A DNA stretch of 64,000 nucleotides, from contig NZ_CM001440.1 in assembly GCF_000244975.1 (NCBI RefSeq), forward strand, positions 248,001 to 312,000, written 5' to 3'. How positions within the stretch are numbered: position 1 is the first letter of the stretch; every line of letters begins with the position of its first letter. The notes below the pieces were generated by a model. It made no database searches and was not told the origin of the DNA. It was given only the letters and a program-made list of their open reading frames with translations. The translations under genes and the position numbers were made by a program. Below, piece after piece: positions 1 through 8,603 of this stretch. This DNA comes from Saccharomonospora cyanea NA-134 (lineage in GTDB: Bacteria; Actinomycetota; Actinomycetes; Mycobacteriales; Pseudonocardiaceae).

Positions 1-1
1 G

Positions 2-1159
2 TTCGCCATCACCGTCGTGGTGATCACCTGTCCGGACGCACTCGGGCTGGCCACCCCGACCGCGATCATGGTGGGTGCCGGGCTGGGCGCCAGGCGCGGT
101 GTGCTGTTCAAGAACGCCACCGCGCTGGAGACCGTGGCGCGGATCGACACGGTGGTGATGGACAAGACCGGCACGCTGACCAAGGGTGAGCCAGAGGTCA
201 CCGACGTGGTGGCGGACGGGATTCCCGATGCGGACCTGCTGGCGCTGACCGCGGCGGTGGAGCGGGAGTCGGAACACCCGCTGGCCGCGGCGATCGTCCG
301 GTACGCCGAGGAGCGGGGTGTTCCCTCGCTCGACGTGGCTGACTTCCGTAACGTGCCGGGCCACGGTGCCGACGCGCGGGTCGCGGGGCGGCGGGTGCTG
401 GTGGGCAACCGCAAGCTGATGGTGGCCGAGGGCGTCGAGGTCGGATCCCTGGTCGCGCGGCGGGACGAGTTGGCCGAGGCGGGACGGACCGCGGTGCTCG
501 TCGCGGTCGACGGGCGCGCGGTCGGGGTGATCGCGCTGGCCGACGCGCCCCGGGAGACGTCGGCCGCGGCGGTGGCGGAGCTGCACTCGCTGGCTGTCGA
601 GGTGGTCATGCTCAGCGGGGACAACGAGGCGACCGCACGCCGGATCGCCGGTCGGTTGGGCATCGACACGGTGATCGCCGAGGTGCTCCCGGGGGACAAG
701 GCCGCGAAGATCGCTGAGTTGCAGCGGGCCGGCAAGCGGGTGGCGATGGTCGGTGACGGGGTGAACGACGCACCGGCGCTGGCGCAAGCCGACCTGGGGG
801 TGGCCATCGGCGCGGGCACCGACGTGGCCATCGAGACCGCCGACGTGGTGCTGATGCGCTCGGACCCGCTGGACGTGCCGATCGCGCTACGCATCGGCAA
901 GGGGACGCTGCGCAAGATGCGGCAGAACCTGGGCTGGGCGATCGGCTACAACGCGGTGGCCCTGCCCATCGCGGCGGGCGTGTTCGCGCCCGCGTTAGGG
1001 CTGGTGCTGCGCCCGGAGATCGCCGCGTTGTCGATGTCGGGGTCGAGCCTGATCGTGGCGGTGAACGCGCTGCTGCTCAAGTGGCTGCGGCTGCCGGAAC
1101 CTCCGGCGCCGACCTCGGTGCCGGCGCGCCCGGAGGGGGAGCCGGTGGTCCAGCGGTGA
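2..1159 (+). CDS. P1B-type heavy-metal (copper) ATPase, 5'-truncated by window edge
   Basis: This is the C-terminal part (385 codons) of a metal-exporting P-type ATPase; the start lies outside the window. Counted from the first visible codon, the transmembrane metal motif CPDALGLATP is at about residue 10, the phosphorylation motif DKTGTLT near 54, the P1B signature HP (SEHPLA) near 90, and the hinge GDGVNDAP near 250. The last two membrane helices carry YN (GYNAV) and MSGSS, both typical of Cu(I) pumps. The odd feature is Cys-Pro-Asp in place of the usual Cys-Pro-Cys. The next gene downstream encodes a CueP-like copper lipoprotein, which supports copper as substrate, but the Asp could alter specificity. 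Confidence 0.93.
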   Translation, partial: FAITVVVITCPDALGLATPTAIMVGAGLGARRGVLFKNATALETVARIDTVVMDKTGTLTKGEPEVTDVVADGIPDADLLALTAAVERESEHPLAAAIVRYAEERGVPSLDVADFRNVPGHGADARVAGRRVLVGNRKLMVAEGVEVGSLVARRDELAEAGRTAVLVAVDGRAVGVIALADAPRETSAAAVAELHSLAVEVVMLSGDNEATARRIAGRLGIDTVIAEVLPGDKAAKIAELQRAGKRVAMVGDGVNDAPALAQADLGVAIGAGTDVAIETADVVLMRSDPLDVPIALRIGKGTLRKMRQNLGWAIGYNAVALPIAAGVFAPALGLVLRPEIAALSMSGSSLIVAVNALLLKWLRLPEPPAPTSVPARPEGEPVVQR

Positions 1160-1250
1160 CTGAGCGCCGGAGCCGGCGGCACCTCGTCCTCGGCCATCGG
1201 GGTGGGCAGGGGTCGGAGTGTGATCCACCCGATAAGGCAAGGTAAGGAGG

Positions 1251-1850
1251 GTGAAACGGCACCTGATCGCGGCGGGCGCGCTTCTCCTGGCGCTCGCCGG
1301 CTGCTCCACCACCGCGCCCGAGACCGACCAGGCGTCGCCCGGCGCACCGACCGTCACCACCGACAAGGCGGCCTTCCTCGCCGAACACGGCCTGGAAGGC
1401 ATGGACGGGGCGCAGATCATCGACCATCTCGACCAGGTACCCCTGGCCCAGCGCTCGACCGACCTCATGGCTTCCGTGCGCGCCGACCACCTCCTCCTCG
1501 CCGACGCCGAGCGGGAGTTCACGATCCCGCTCCCCGAGGACCGGTTCTATCTCGCCGTCGCTCCCTACGTCGACCACACCCACGAGTGCTACTACCACTC
1601 CCTGACCACCTGTCGTGGCGAGCTGGCCGGCGAAGAGCTCCGGATTCGCATCGTCGACGACGCCACCGGTGAGACTCTCGTCGAGGAGCAGGTCACCACC
1701 TTCGACAACGGTTTCGTCGGCTTCTGGCTTCCTCAGGGCGTCAACGGCACCATCGAGGCCGGTTACCAGGGGCGCACCGGCCGAAGTGCCTTCTCCACCA
1801 CGGACGAGGGAGCCACCTGCCTCACCACCCTCCAGCTCACCGAAGCCTGA
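1251..1850 (+). CDS. cueP: CueP-like copper-binding lipoprotein
   Basis: This 199-residue secreted protein has a signal peptide ending in a lipobox (LLLALAGC), so it should be anchored outside the membrane. The body matches the CueP family: an HECYYHSLTTCRGEL block with two cysteines (about residues 107-120), a DNGFVGFWLP block, and a C-terminal ATCLTTLQL block with a third cysteine. CueP in Salmonella binds copper in the periplasm and works downstream of a CopA-type exporter, which fits the P-type ATPase 91 bp upstream. The GTG start is the first in-frame start after a stop at 1221. AAGGAGG lies directly against it (1244-1250) with no spacer, which is unusual and may mean weak or alternative initiation. 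Confidence 0.9.
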   Translation: MKRHLIAAGALLLALAGCSTTAPETDQASPGAPTVTTDKAAFLAEHGLEGMDGAQIIDHLDQVPLAQRSTDLMASVRADHLLLADAEREFTIPLPEDRFYLAVAPYVDHTHECYYHSLTTCRGELAGEELRIRIVDDATGETLVEEQVTTFDNGFVGFWLPQGVNGTIEAGYQGRTGRSAFSTTDEGATCLTTLQLTEA

Positions 1851-1867
1851 GAGGCAGGCACCGAGCG

Positions 1868-1950
1868 GCGACTTGAGCGTCCAGATCGCGATCGACTATT
1901 CCGAGATCACTCGCAACCTCCTTGAACGGCCCGTCGAAGATCAGGTCCCG
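1868..1950 (+). pseudogene. 3'-end remnant of a tyrosine recombinase gene
   Basis: The stretch translates to a piece reading QIAIDYSEITRNLLERPVED. It closely matches the extreme C-terminus of the complete recombinase ending at 5150 (QTAIDYSEIAHQLAARPIED), including the presumed catalytic Tyr. No start or remaining domain is present. It begins about 20 bp after the cueP stop. A second, older copy of the same cassette probably sat here and was lost except for its tail, so this may mark a former element junction. Confidence 0.75.
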
Positions 1951-2293
1951 AGCCGCCGGTCGCTGGCCAGCTCCAAGACGCCGCCCGTCCTTGCCCTGCG
2001 TTCGGGACACCGGGATCGTGCGGCACCCACTGCGTTTTGCACGTTGACGACCAGAAACCCGCTGGGTTCCCACAGACAAGGTTTCACGGAGGCTGAACTC
2101 GTCCGGTTCTACGCAACAACCAGCGCGTTCGAGCTGGCTTTCGCTCCGGACGCCGTTCCGCGCTGACCTGCTGACCAGGTGAAGCCCGCCATACCACCTG
2201 CTTCAGGGGGCAACTGAAGTTCGTTCATCCTAGATGGCAAGATCACGCTCAAGATGATGGAGTTTCACTGTGGATGAACAATGAGGGAGCGGG
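1951..2293. other. Intergenic region upstream of recombinase cassette, no gene seen
   Basis: No convincing coding sequence is visible; open frames here lack a ribosome site and family resemblance. The last 30 bases hold GAGGGAG (2283-2289), the probable ribosome site of the recombinase. The region must contain the cassette promoter, but no clear -35/-10 pair stands out, and no obvious terminal inverted repeat was found. Confidence 0.5.
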
Positions 2294-3370
2294 TTGGTGC
2301 TGGCAGTTGTTCAGCCGCTGCGGGAGCGGCGCATCCCGGCGACCGAGGAGGAGCTGGCCGACTTCGAGTTGGACGTACTGGCCGAGTTCGTTCTCGCGCG
2401 GCACGCCGCTGGGCTGACTGACAGCACCATCCAAGGGGACACGACCCACCTGCGGCTGGTGCGGGACTGGTTTGAGCGCCCGCTGTGGGAGATGGAGCCG
2501 CGTGACGCTGACCGCTACTTCGGCACGGTGCTGCGCAAGGTGGCCCGGTCGACGCGGGCCGCACGGGCGCAGGCCTTGGTGACTTACTTCGAGTTCCTGG
2601 AGTTGCGGCACAAGGTCGAGTTGTGTGAGCTCACAGGCCGAGTCGTCGAGTGTCCAATCGACGAGATGAATCGGCCCCGGATGTCGGTTCAGGCTCAGGT
2701 CCGAGTTCCGCCGACCGAGGTGGAGATCGAGCAGTTGTTCGATGGTTGGCGCGAGGACCTACTGATCTGCCGTAAGTTCACGCCGGCCGCCCGCAACTAC
2801 ATGGTGGCCCGGCTGCTAGCCGACGTTGGGCTGCGGATCAATGAGGCCCGCATGCTCAACCTCGGCGACGTCCGGTGGGAGCTTGGCCGATTCGGCAAAC
2901 TCAACGTCCGTCACGGCAAAGGATCGCGCCGGAAGGGGCCGAGGCAGCGCTTGGTGCCGCTGATCAACGGCGCGGACCGGGCGCTAACTTGGTTTGTCGA
3001 GGACGTCTGGAGTCAGTTCGACGTCGACGACTCCCTGCCGGGCGCACCGCTGTTTCCGTCCGAACGCCACTGCGCCGACGGTCCCGGGACGCGAGTGACC
3101 GCCGATGTGCTGCGACGGGCGTTGGCGCGGGCCGTCGAGCAGCACCTGCCGAGCTGGCGTGGCCAGCTGACACCGCATGTGCTGAGGCACTACTGCGCCA
3201 GCCAGCTCTACCAGGCCGGGGTCGACATCCTGGCCATCCAGGAACTGCTCGGGCACTCGTGGATCGCCACGACGATGCGCTACGTCCACGTGCACGGAAC
3301 CCGCATCGAGACCGCCATCGAGCGTGGTCACCAGCGTGCCGCCCAGCGGTGGGAAGGGTTGAACCCATGA
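2294..3370 (+). CDS. Tyrosine site-specific recombinase (first of cassette)
   Basis: This 358-residue protein has a SAM-like DNA-binding N-terminal half (about 25-130) and a catalytic phage-integrase domain. The catalytic residues are visible in order: Arg in GLRINEAR near 181, His-x-x-Arg in HVLRH near 295, His in LLGHSW near 320 and the nucleophile Tyr in MRYVHVHG near 330. It cuts and rejoins DNA through a 3'-phosphotyrosine link. The start is TTG 2294 or GTG 2297, since an in-frame stop at 2282 rules out anything further upstream; GAGGGAG precedes it. Its stop overlaps the next start (ATGA), so the three genes 2294-5150 form one translationally coupled cassette. Confidence 0.93.
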   Translation: MVLAVVQPLRERRIPATEEELADFELDVLAEFVLARHAAGLTDSTIQGDTTHLRLVRDWFERPLWEMEPRDADRYFGTVLRKVARSTRAARAQALVTYFEFLELRHKVELCELTGRVVECPIDEMNRPRMSVQAQVRVPPTEVEIEQLFDGWREDLLICRKFTPAARNYMVARLLADVGLRINEARMLNLGDVRWELGRFGKLNVRHGKGSRRKGPRQRLVPLINGADRALTWFVEDVWSQFDVDDSLPGAPLFPSERHCADGPGTRVTADVLRRALARAVEQHLPSWRGQLTPHVLRHYCASQLYQAGVDILAIQELLGHSWIATTMRYVHVHGTRIETAIERGHQRAAQRWEGLNP

Positions 3371-3714
3371 AGTGGAACCTGCGGATGGCCGCCGCTCAGC
3401 GCGGTATCTGGAAGGCCAGTGAATTCCGTCGGTTGCTCGCCGAACGCGGGATCGAGATGAGCGTTGGCAAGCTTTCTGGTCTCTGGTCGGGCACTCCGAG
3501 CGTCCTGCGCCCAGACGAGCTGGATGCCTTCTGCGCGGTGCTCGGTTGCACGATCAGCGACCTGATCGAGGCCGAGCCGGACACCGTTCCGGCGCCGGCG
3601 GCCGACGCCGAGGAGCACGGCCAGGCGGTTGGCCAGGACCGAGACACCGCTGTTGGCCCGGTCCGGCGGGTTACGCCGAAGCCGAGGACGGGACGCTCCC
3701 TGCCACCGCGGTGA
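3367..3714 (+). CDS. Small HTH (Cro/C1-like) protein of the recombinase cassette
   Basis: This 115-residue protein starts at ATG 3367, overlapping the recombinase stop by four bases. The first 75 residues form an XRE-like helix-turn-helix (KASEFRRLLAERGIEMSVGK then LDAFCAVLGCTISDLIEAEP), followed by a polar, probably disordered tail. The pattern MKWNLRMAAAQRGIWKASE is shared, from memory, by small regulators placed between paired recombinases in actinobacteria. It probably directs or regulates the two recombinases; Tn554-type elements similarly use two recombinases plus a small accessory protein. Its stop overlaps the next gene's GTG by four bases. Confidence 0.82.
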   Translation: MKWNLRMAAAQRGIWKASEFRRLLAERGIEMSVGKLSGLWSGTPSVLRPDELDAFCAVLGCTISDLIEAEPDTVPAPAADAEEHGQAVGQDRDTAVGPVRRVTPKPRTGRSLPPR

Positions 3715-5150
3715 CCGTTCACGAAGGCCGCCCGGCGTCCTGCCGGACCTGCGCGCGCCCGATTCAGTCGCACACCGGCTCACGCGGTGGACGTCCGCGC
3801 CAACACTGCCTGGAATGCAGGCCGTCAAAGACAGCTGCGCGGCGAACTGGACAGGTTTCGCCGGTCGTGACTGCGCCCTGCCGAGGTTGTGGCGGGCCAG
3901 TGAACCGAACCAGGCCTGTCAGCGGGCGCGGGCGCTACCGGCTGTACTGCCACGGTTGTAGACCAACCCGGGAGCAGCTCCGCGCCTCCGATGTCCAACT
4001 GGAGGAACTGGTCAGCGGCTCGGACGCCTCGCCCGTGCAGTTCGCGGTGCTGGGACAATTGCTCAACCTCGCGCAGGTCGGGAACTGGACGGCGATCACC
4101 CTGCGCCGCCAGGCCGCTGGACTCTTGCGTGTGCTGGCTGACCATCCCGAAGGCCAGCGGGTTCGGCGCAGCCTGCTCGACGCCGCACTCGGGGCCGGGC
4201 GAGCCCGCGTTGCGGCCAGCATCCTCGCTAGCTGTGGACTCTTGATCGAGGACACCGTGCCTGGCATCCGGATCTGGGTCGACCGACAGGCCGCGACGCT
4301 GCCGGAGAACTTCCAGGCGGACGTGCGAGCGTGGTTGTTAGCGCTGCTGGACGGCGAGGAACGAGCCAGGCCGCGGTCCCCGCAGACGTTGTACGCCTAC
4401 TTCGGGCGGGTTCGGCCGCACCTGCTGACCTGGTCACAAACTCGAGCGCACCTGCGGGAGGTGACCCATGATGACGTCGCTGCCGTGCTGGACAGCCTTC
4501 GCGGTCACCAACGGGTTGGGACGTTCACCTCGCTGCGGTCGCTGTTCCAGTTCGCCAAGCGCCACCGTTTGATCTTCGCCGACCCGAGCCGTCTACTCAG
4601 CGTCGGTCAAGCACCCAAGCGCACGGTACTGCCGATGACCGATGAGCAGATCGCGACGGTAAAGGAGGCCGTGAAGAGCCCGGCACAGCGGCTGGTCGTC
4701 GGCCTGGTGGCCGTCTACGCCGCCCGAGCCAAGGCAATCCGCGAACTCACAGTGGACGACATCGACCTTCCGGGCCGGGCAATCACGATCGGCGGCGTCC
4801 GCCACCAGTTGACCGAGTTCGCGCGTGACATCGTGGCGGCGTGGCTGGAGTACCGGCACCGCCGATGGCCGTACACCTTGAACCGCCACGTCCTGGTAAC
4901 GACCGAGTCCGCGCTCGGCGAGGCGCCAATCAATGACTACTACCTGACCTGGAACCTTTTGCTACGCGGCGTCCAACTGGAACACATCCGCGCCGACCGG
5001 GTGCTTCAGGAAGCCCTCGCGATCAACGCCGATCCACTACACCTGGCCATGGCATTCGGCCTGAGCACCCAGACTGCGATCGACTACTCCGAGATCGCCC
5101 ACCAACTCGCCGCACGACCGATCGAGGACGTGGACCATAAGAACCAGTGA
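3711..5150 (+). CDS. Second, divergent tyrosine recombinase with N-terminal zinc ribbons
   Basis: This 479-residue protein starts at GTG 3711, coupled to the HTH gene. Its first 85 residues contain two CxxC...CxxC sets (CRTC/CLEC and CRGC/CHGC), which look like tandem zinc ribbons. A central helical core-binding region follows (about 200-310), then a degenerate integrase domain: AARAKAIREL holds the first Arg, DPLHLAMAFGLS occupies the HxxR/GH region, and TAIDYSEI holds the presumed Tyr near 459. The second Arg/His pair is not canonical, so it may act only together with the 2294 recombinase. The fixed gene order and double coupling suggest a heteromeric recombinase machine. Confidence 0.85.
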   Translation: MTVHEGRPASCRTCARPIQSHTGSRGGRPRQHCLECRPSKTAARRTGQVSPVVTAPCRGCGGPVNRTRPVSGRGRYRLYCHGCRPTREQLRASDVQLEELVSGSDASPVQFAVLGQLLNLAQVGNWTAITLRRQAAGLLRVLADHPEGQRVRRSLLDAALGAGRARVAASILASCGLLIEDTVPGIRIWVDRQAATLPENFQADVRAWLLALLDGEERARPRSPQTLYAYFGRVRPHLLTWSQTRAHLREVTHDDVAAVLDSLRGHQRVGTFTSLRSLFQFAKRHRLIFADPSRLLSVGQAPKRTVLPMTDEQIATVKEAVKSPAQRLVVGLVAVYAARAKAIRELTVDDIDLPGRAITIGGVRHQLTEFARDIVAAWLEYRHRRWPYTLNRHVLVTTESALGEAPINDYYLTWNLLLRGVQLEHIRADRVLQEALAINADPLHLAMAFGLSTQTAIDYSEIAHQLAARPIEDVDHKNQ

Positions 5151-5231
5151 TCGAACAGACGGCCGTCACAGGCCTTGCGCTATGAGCGAAACCGACTGTC
5201 ACCCATCGTTGTCAATCGGCAGTCTGTCACC

Positions 5232-6020
5232 ATGAATCTGGGTTTCCGAGGTGAGGTTGTCGACTTCTACCACCAGTACCGACGTGGCTATCCGCCCCAG
5301 GTCATCAACGCCTTGGCGGCCAGGTTCGAGCTGACCGCCGATGACGTCGTGGTTGATCTCGGTTGCGGAACCGGTCAGCTCGCCGTGCCCCTCGCCAGGC
5401 GGGTCCGCGCCGTGGTCGCCGTCGACCCGGAACCGGACATGCTGGCGCGAGGTCGTCGTGCCGCAGCCGAGCAGGCAATCCCCAACCTGAGCTGGATGCT
5501 CGGAGCGGACACCGACATACCCGCTCTGCCGGCCCTGCTCGGCAACCGATCGGTCGGCGCGGTCACCATCGGTCAAGCCCTGCACTGGATGAACCACCAC
5601 GAACTGTTCCCAGCCCTGGTACCCCTCGTTCGGCCGGGCGGAGGCGTGGCCATCGTGACCAACGGAGCACCACTGTGGTTACAGGACAGTGGCTGGTCAC
5701 ACGCACTACGCGACTACCTGGAGAACTGGCTGGGCACCCCTCTCACCCGCACCTGCGGCGCTGACGAGACAACGCAGCAGCAGTATCGCGACAGCATGGC
5801 CGCCGCCGGATTCCAAGTCCACATGGAGAGCATCGACTACACGGACACGCTGGATCTCCCGCAGATCGTGGGTGGGATCTTCTCAGCACTGCACGCAGAC
5901 CACCTACCCGCGCCCGATGACCGGCCGCACTTCGCCGAACAGGTTCGCCGTGCGCTAGAGCCCCACGCCCCGTTCACCGAGCATATCCACGTGCCCATCC
6001 TGACCGGCCGACTCGTATAG
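5232..6020 (+). CDS. Class I SAM-dependent methyltransferase
   Basis: The 262-residue protein opens with MNLGFRGEVVDFYHQYRRGYP and carries SAM-binding motif I VVDLGCGTGQ near residue 40, an acidic motif II (VVAVDPEPDML) and a motif IV-like region (VTIGQALHWMNHHE), the layout of type-11 methyltransferases. The substrate is unknown. It follows the recombinase cassette by 81 bp on the same strand and may be cargo. ATG 5232 is preferred because family resemblance begins there; a longer TTG start at 5175 would add unrelated residues. No good ribosome site is seen, so it may be weakly translated. Confidence 0.82.
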   Translation: MNLGFRGEVVDFYHQYRRGYPPQVINALAARFELTADDVVVDLGCGTGQLAVPLARRVRAVVAVDPEPDMLARGRRAAAEQAIPNLSWMLGADTDIPALPALLGNRSVGAVTIGQALHWMNHHELFPALVPLVRPGGGVAIVTNGAPLWLQDSGWSHALRDYLENWLGTPLTRTCGADETTQQQYRDSMAAAGFQVHMESIDYTDTLDLPQIVGGIFSALHADHLPAPDDRPHFAEQVRRALEPHAPFTEHIHVPILTGRLV

Positions 6021-6438
6021 ACCTCCGCACCAGTGGCAACCGCATCCCTTCGCTACTCCCCGTTGTGGCCTTCACGGGTCTGGCCCAGAAGTTACCCCCG
6101 CTGTCCCTCAACAACGGTCATCACGGCCGCCGCTTGCGCTGGAACCGGCCGCTGTTCCGGCACCGGCAGCGTGTTTTGCGGTGGGTTCCCGCTGAAGAAG
6201 CTTCAGTCACGGTGAACTCACGTACTTCTACAAGAAACTCACCAAGTAAGACACGCACTAAAAGCGTCCTAATTCAGCGTGCCGACTGAGGTGCCACTCT
6301 CGCTGGAAGAGCTGCCGTCGGAGTAGTCCGCCCTCCATGACGGTGCCCCGGCGGACGGTTGATTCCAACCCGCGGCGCCTGCTGAGCTCCGAACGAAATC
6401 ATTGTGGGATGTGACGGAAGCGATGGGATGCTGAACAG
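6021..6438. other. Intergenic region with no supported gene
   Basis: Base composition drops towards AT here, more so after 6190, compared with the flanks. Short open frames exist but none has a ribosome site or recognisable domain. A short frame ending in GELTYFYKKLTK at about 6209-6249 may be the tail of a lost gene; it has a stop only a few codons upstream. The region looks like scar DNA between two acquired segments. Confidence 0.45.
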
Positions 6439-7419
6439 ATGAGTGAGAAGAAGCCAAAGTCCGGTGACATCACTGAGAATCCGGGGTGGTTCGGGTCGGG
6501 CTACAGCCGCAGCGGTGGTGAGATGATCCTCGGCATCCACGCGAACTGGCCAGCATACCCGTGCGCGCCAGGCGGTGGGCACGGTCTATTCGACCTGGCA
6601 CAGTTTCCAGTCGGTACTCGCTTCTTTCCGATCGACGACATCGACCGCTGCGTGCTCTTCTGCGCCTACAACTACGACCCGAAGAAGCCTGAGCGTACCA
6701 AGGATCCGATGTCGCCTGACGCGTTCCAGGTCGCGATCTGGCATGAGGACCTTGTGCCTCTCCAGGAACAGGGCCTGATCAGGGGGATCACGTTGGTCAG
6801 CGAGCGAGAGTTCGAGATCCGCCGGCGGGCCGAGTGGGGCTGGCCGAAAAGACGGCTATTCATGAAGCTCGAGGATGGCACTTTAGAAGAGATGGTTCTT
6901 CCGCCATTGCCACCAGCGCCAGAAGAAGACTTCTTGTACGGGAGCCCTTACATATTTCCGGCCTTCGACGACAACGAGAGCGAGGGCGCCATCACGATCA
7001 CCCCCGCTGGCTGGGAATTGGTCACAGAACAACTCGCCGAGCACCTCGAACTTCCGGGCAGCATGCCTGACCTGAAGAAGCTCCTGGACAGCGAGCTGTA
7101 CGACCATGCAGTGCGTGAGGTCGGCATCGCTATCGAAGAGGAGCTGCGGCTTGTGGTAGGCAACGATGACGACTTCGGACAACGGCTCGTTGGTGGGTTC
7201 ATCAAGCACCTGGATGAAAAGCTCTTCGCTTACAACACCCTCCTCAAGATCTATCGCTTACGGCTCCGCACGTTCTTCAAGTTCACCCGGAACCCGCATG
7301 CTCATCGCAAGATCACTCTTACGCGTCCTCACGCGCTGGCACTGACGTCCCATGCACTGGAACTACTGAGCGACATCCAGCAGTTCCACAAAGAAGAGAG
7401 CGGAACAGAAGCCGTGTGA
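6439..7419 (+). CDS. Unknown protein with C-terminal TIGR02391/Ymh-like helical domain
   Basis: This 326-residue protein is not recognised over its N-terminal half, which is rich in aromatic residues and prolines (PPLPPAPEEDFLYGSPYIFP). The C-terminal 130 residues are helical and end in FFKFTRNPHAHRKI...ALALTSHALELLSDI. The NPHAHR block and the helix after it resemble the Ymh family (TIGR02391), often found near restriction and abortive-infection genes. That family match is from memory and tentative. The gene is less GC-rich than its neighbours and sits in acquired DNA beside phage remnants, so a defence role is possible but not shown. No strong ribosome site precedes ATG 6439. Confidence 0.7.
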   Translation: MSEKKPKSGDITENPGWFGSGYSRSGGEMILGIHANWPAYPCAPGGGHGLFDLAQFPVGTRFFPIDDIDRCVLFCAYNYDPKKPERTKDPMSPDAFQVAIWHEDLVPLQEQGLIRGITLVSEREFEIRRRAEWGWPKRRLFMKLEDGTLEEMVLPPLPPAPEEDFLYGSPYIFPAFDDNESEGAITITPAGWELVTEQLAEHLELPGSMPDLKKLLDSELYDHAVREVGIAIEEELRLVVGNDDDFGQRLVGGFIKHLDEKLFAYNTLLKIYRLRLRTFFKFTRNPHAHRKITLTRPHALALTSHALELLSDIQQFHKEESGTEAV

Positions 7420-7576
7420 CCAACGTGGTCACGTAAACCTGTTGTCTTCACTCGGCGAGGTGGCGTGGATGCCGATCGACCAAGACCCGCAGGGCAGGTG
7501 GTGGCAGTGCGGCCAGCGCCAGAGTCAGTACAGGCGAACCCGTGATGGGAGCTCGTCCCGCTCGAATAGGGCGGAG

Positions 7577-7837
7577 CTGTCCGTCGAGCAGCAGAACAGC
7601 ATCCTCGACGCCACACGACGCGTGAACCTCTACTGCGGGGCCATCCGCAGCGGGAAGGCCCATCGGTTCCATCGTCACCAGCTCATGTACGTGCGCACCG
7701 CCCCGGCTGGCCCGTTGGCGATGCTTGGGAAGACGCGCGACACCATTGCCGGAAACGTGTTCGACGTCATCGCCGACATGGCCCCACCCCTGCACAATCT
7801 TCTACTCCATAGTGGCGACGCCTACCTAGATTTATGA
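7577..7837 (+). pseudogene. Remnant of phage terminase large subunit (N-terminal part)
   Basis: The frame contains LSVEQQNSILDATRRVNLY, then a P-loop-like CGAIRSGKA, then MYVRTAPAGPLAMLGKTRDT and NVFDVIADM. These match the N-terminal ATPase region of actinophage terminases, where the P-loop normally ends in SGKT. Here the Thr is replaced and the following residues are scrambled (HRFHRHQL), then the frame stops after 87 codons although terminases exceed 400. It is a decayed prophage fragment. Confidence 0.72.
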
Positions 7838-7877
7838 GAAGTTCTAGAGATGATTCGGCCAGCACCTAGCGGGGAAC

Positions 7878-8458
7878 ATGGATAACGCACAGGCGCTTGC
7901 CTGTGGCATCGGCTATGCCGCAATGGCCAGTGCTCGGCTCGACAGTAAGCTTCGGTGGTTACTTGCCAGTCTGTTGGGAGATGGCAACTTTATCCCCTCG
8001 TACCTCCTCTTGGAGGGGCGTTCAACGGAGTGGCTACGCGATTCCATCAAGTTGGTACTGCATGAGATAGACCCATACTTCCGGACGTGGCCAGAAAAGG
8101 CGCACGTGCGACTATGCGACCTCCTCGAGCAAGCGCGTCGGCTACAGGACTTAAGAAACACTGTGATTCATGGCGAGTGGAACAACCACGCAGCTCAAGA
8201 AGAGAGCGACATTCGCGCCCGTCCACGTGGCCCGAGGTGGGGGAGGTGCAACTCGACGTCTTCCCTGAACCCGGCCTGTGCCAGGTAGAGGACGATTCTC
8301 TCTGGTATTGCCACAGAGGCCGCAATTGGAAGATCGCACCGGATTGCAAATTAATAACCTCGGATGTGTGGTTACTGGGTGAAAAGCTCGACCGTCTAGC
8401 GAGCGCTGTCCAAGAAATGGTGCTGGAATTCTACCCGCCGGAGCAGGAAGTCGATTAG
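7878..8458 (+). pseudogene. Frameshifted gene with HEPN-like RNTVIH motif
   Basis: The first frame (7878 to about 8215) starts MDNAQALACGIGYAAMASAR and is helical, with LQDLRNTVIHGEW near residue 93-105. It then turns into low-quality sequence. The coding signal resumes in another frame from about 8230 (STWPEVGEVQLDVFPEPG...EVD) to the stop at 8458. One small insertion or deletion near 8195-8240 would join them into a protein of about 190 residues. The Arg-x4-His spacing and trailing Gly match the RxxxxH motif of HEPN domains, many of which are RNases in toxin or phage-defence systems. Family assignment is tentative; a sequencing error is an alternative to true decay. Confidence 0.6.
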
Positions 8459-8603
8459 CGTCCTCGCCCCCTTCTCCCTTGTCGCTGCTTTGCGCCGTGG
8501 TGGCCTTATCAAGGGTGAGCGCAGCAGCTCGTTCCTGCTTCAAAAAGATCAAACAAGCTAAATGAGACACGGTCTAAGCGAACTCTGCGGCCACCTCACT
8601 CAA

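Noticed and set aside
946-1598. Minus-strand frames across the ATPase and cueP genes
   Set aside because: They are shadows of the real genes, with arginine-rich composition typical of antisense frames in GC-rich DNA.
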